From contig CM034546.1 of assembly GCA_020055645.1 (NCBI GenBank), forward strand, positions 51,026,001-51,090,000: DNA of 64,000 bases. The letters run 5' to 3'. A model generated the notes under the pieces. It did no database searches. It was given only the letters and a program-made list of their open reading frames with translations, and was not told the origin of the DNA. Positions within the stretch are counted from its first letter, which is position 1; each line of letters begins with the position of its first letter. Source of the stretch: Tomocerus qinae (lineage: Eukaryota > Arthropoda > Collembola > Entomobryomorpha > Tomoceridae). Shown in pieces: positions 61,358 to 64,000 of the stretch. Both the position numbers and the translations under genes were made by a program.

Positions 61358-61975
61358 CAAGGGCGTATCTAGAAATTGGATTTAGGGGGTGCTAATTTCC
61401 AAAAATGAGTATTGCATGAATCAAACAAATTAGAGCATCACATATTCGATAAAATAATACATTTTTGCGCAAAGCGCAAAAAAATTTAGGATTTTTAATC
61501 TTCTTTGACAAAAAAATCCCTTTTATGTAAGGGGGTTACCCTTTCTAAATATGTGATTTACATGTCATCACCCACTCAGTTCGGCAGATTTAGTTTTAGG
61601 CGTTTTAAACAGAAAAATATTATTTAGTTACATTTGTTTCTATTTCTGTAAACATAGGATAATCTTAGTCCTAAGGGTGCTGTACAGATTCGAAAACACT
61701 CGAACAGATTTGAAAACACTCAAACGCTCGAAAACGCTCGAACAAAATCGAAAAATGCTCAGATTCAAAAAATGCTGAAGCTGAAACAGATTCGAAAATA
61801 CTCGAAAATAAGATACGAAATGTAATGTCATATTGATATAAGAAAATGAAATTATATTTCTCCCAATTTGGAATAAAATATATCTGCTTGGTAAAAACAT
61901 GATAATATCTAGTGCGTTTTCAAAATATTTAGGGGGTGCTTAAGCACCCTAGCACCCCCCCTAAATACGTCCTTG
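61358..61975. mobile_element. hAT-like element, 618 bp, with 8-bp target duplication
   Basis: Ends CAAGGGCGTATCTAG and CTAAATACGTCCTTG are inverted, and ATGGTAGT is duplicated exactly at 61,350-61,357 and 61,976-61,983. Subterminal TTAGGGGGTGCT occurs in both orientations. The interior includes CGAAAACACTCGAAC-type short repeats. No transposase. It is the longest copy of the family here. Confidence 0.9.
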
Positions 61976-62328
61976 ATGGTAGTTATAATCTATCACCTAT
62001 TAACTTAAACATAAAAAATGTGGTTGGCTTAAAGTATTTAATTTTGTCAATTATCAAAATATGGAAAACAAATTATGCTACACAATATGGTGATCCATTT
62101 AACACCGCAAAATTAATTCAAGATCATAGGAGGTCTTTCATACATACCAATAATGCCAAATAAAATGTGTATAATAATAAACATTGTACTTAAAATTGTA
62201 TTGTAACAATTTATTATAGAGAATTATTCAGTTGAATGCAGGAGCCTAAGGTTCGAGAAGTGTTTTCCTAAAAAGTAAACCAAAATTACTGCTGATATCC
62301 ACATTTTAGTTAGAAGAGATGTTATTAT

Positions 62329-63022
62329 TTAACTCACATTATTCAGACGTTGTCTTTTAATCGTCCAACATAACAGTGCCACAATAGAAACGAACATTCC
62401 AATAATAGTCATTATGTGTAAAGATAAGAACTCATACCTGGTTATATTGTCCCCATCTGCTTGCTGTAGTGCATTAGGCTTGAAATCTTCTAAAATCCAA
62501 ATTTAATATGTATTAATTAAATAAATGTTTAATTGAAAGTAATATTATTATCTTAACCTTTTACAGCTGTTCTTGGTGGAGTCATTATAATGGAAATAGA
62601 TACAGACGTTTGTGTAGCATTGGAATTATTCAATGTACACATGTACACGGCTGACTTTTTTAATAAAGATGTATCCATGTAGAAACCCTTTCTTGGATCG
62701 TATTTCTGAAATTCTGGTTGCGCCAATTTCCTGTAACTTCCCTAAAAATTAACGTCACAAAAATTAAGTTTAAACATATCAATTTAATGGGAAAACTATC
62801 CTATAATATTTAAATTACGTCTATAATGTTTTTAGCTCTATGATTTTTAAATTTTTGTTAAGGTCACATTTCGATGAAAATGAAAGAAACATTTTACCGG
62901 ACCGTCGTGATAGTAAAGGTCTACAGAAGCATCTGGATCATTTACTCTGCAGGGAAGCAGAGTGATTGGTTCATTAACATCAGCAAATACATTAATGTGA
63001 TTACCAGAAATAACAAACCTAA
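62329..63022 (-). CDS. Partial paralogue of the Ig receptor: last Ig domain, membrane helix and tail
   Basis: Three exons, 63,022-62,898, 62,741-62,558 and 62,489-62,329, match exons 13-15 of the gene at 41,631-58,301, with the same phases and lengths (125, 184, 161 versus 167 nt). They encode ITLLPCRVNDPDASVDLYYH, then KYDPRKGFYMDTSLLKKSAV, the helix IIGMFVSIVALLCWTI and the tail KRQRLNNVS. No stop or frameshift, and splice sites are intact, so selection may still act. Upstream exons are not visible before 64,000 and may lie further right, or the copy may be truncated. Downstream flank is also duplicated (about 62,030-62,328 versus about 41,335-41,630). Confidence 0.85.
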
Positions 63023-64000
63023 CTAGGTAACAAGTACAACACAATATTGACAGAAATTATTTGAAATAGGAAAATGAAAAAAAGTAGATCTTCAGTGGAC
63101 ATTTTTAGTTCTGTTTTTCTGTGCCCTTTTTTATTGTTAACTGACATCTTTAGTCAAAAAAATTCATTTTTCAGTAATTCAGGGCCTATGTGAAATAACA
63201 CCAAAAAATCGGAATATGAAATAGCTCCGAAACTACCGGTCCGATTTGGATGAAACTTGGAACAGAAGTCAACAATCGCGGTATCTCGGGGTGTTTTTTG
63301 AATTTGTGAAAAATTCGAATTTCTTCCCTTTCAAAATTACGAAAAAAATTTCTAAATAGGCAGTTTTTCATATAAGGAATTGTTTCATCAAAATTCTGCC
63401 CGATTAAAAATTAAGCCCTTATAAAGTTATGGTTTATAGAGGAAAAAAATTTTTCAAAATTGCTGACTTCCACAATATGTCAGAGGTCAAGTTTTATTTT
63501 TCGTCCAAATTTGCTTATGTAAGGTATCGTTCGCCAGATAAAGTTATAGTTAAGACCAAATAAGTACCTATTTTGGCAACCTAGGGCTTCATACAGAGGT
63601 CAAAGGTCATAACTGTGAAAATACCAGGTACATAGTTGTTTATTAACATCCTATAATTATTACCATTCGTACATACTCTGGAAAAAATGATTTTAATTGA
63701 CAACTTTGAAAGACATTCAATACCAATTTCCGTTTCAATACCACTGTAAATGTTTTAAAGCCCAACAAGTTTTAAAACATTTCCAGTTTCACTCATTAAT
63801 ATCCCTGATTCATAAATTATGTCGACAGAGAAGCCAACTAATATAGATTAGAGTTTAAATTGGCAGGAAGGCAAAATAAACTTTGCTATGTATTATGTAG
63901 GCATTGAAGCAGGCACAAGCCTATGTTAAAAATGGGTTATTTATGGCTAGTAAGTACTAAAATGTCTGATGCCCTACCGCCGTATAACTTGTGCATCAGA
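63023..64000. other. No supported exon to the window end
   Basis: Similarity to the first copy's intron fades within about 40 bp. The segment around 63,190-63,620 (AACTACCGGTCCGATTTGGA, TGAAACTTGGAAC) has the look of a dispersed repeat. If the partial paralogue has 5' exons they are beyond this edge. Confidence 0.5.

Overview
The window looks like nuclear DNA of an arthropod, most plausibly a springtail (Collembola). It is AT-rich, its genes have many short exons with GT-AG introns, and most space between genes is repeats and small non-autonomous transposons. The gene content fits that reading: a divergent ionotropic receptor, a gustatory-receptor-like seven-helix protein, GT92 and FkbM families in tandem, a clade-type catalase and a PVR/VEGFR-like immunoglobulin receptor. 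The species call is inference from gene content; no marker gene is present.

Layout. 1-1,500 is an AT-rich 21-bp minisatellite that runs off the left edge. 1.7-2.9 kb (minus) is a decayed LINE fragment. 4.5-5.8 kb is an unrecognised 293-residue gene, and 7.4-7.9 kb (minus) encodes a small secreted CAP protein. 9.4-12.6 kb is a GT92 glycosyltransferase, followed by two tandem FkbM-domain genes (14.0-15.6 and 19.8-23.4 kb); the second carries a 1.8-kb inverted-repeat transposon in an intron. 25.9-28.1 kb is a complete catalase. 28.6-31.4 kb (minus) is a two-exon ionotropic receptor with a dead fragment of a relative at 16.2 kb. 34.5-36.5 kb is a gustatory-receptor-like gene.

41.6-58.3 kb (minus) is one long gene for a membrane protein with about eight Ig domains, a C-terminal membrane segment, a short tail and no kinase. 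Fifteen exons join with matching splice phase, except for one unresolved junction. Three exons of a close paralogue lie at 62.3-63.0 kb, and a dead Ig module lies at 38.3-38.6 kb on the plus strand.

The most striking feature is an 8,031-bp foldback-like element at 47,780-55,810, inserted into exon 4 of the Ig receptor gene. It has about 108-bp terminal inverted repeats and an exact 11-bp target duplication. Its interior is almost entirely a G-rich 21-bp minisatellite that switches strand at about 53.89 kb, giving two unequal inverted arms. Removing the element and one target copy restores a 126-nt exon with clean splice sites. Because that exon is phase 0 on both sides, skipping it would also keep the frame.

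No operon logic applies. The GT92 and FkbM genes all encode type II membrane enzymes and may form a small glycan-modifying cluster; the IR and GR genes are chemosensory. At least a dozen MITE-like elements, several with exact target duplications, account for much of the remaining DNA.
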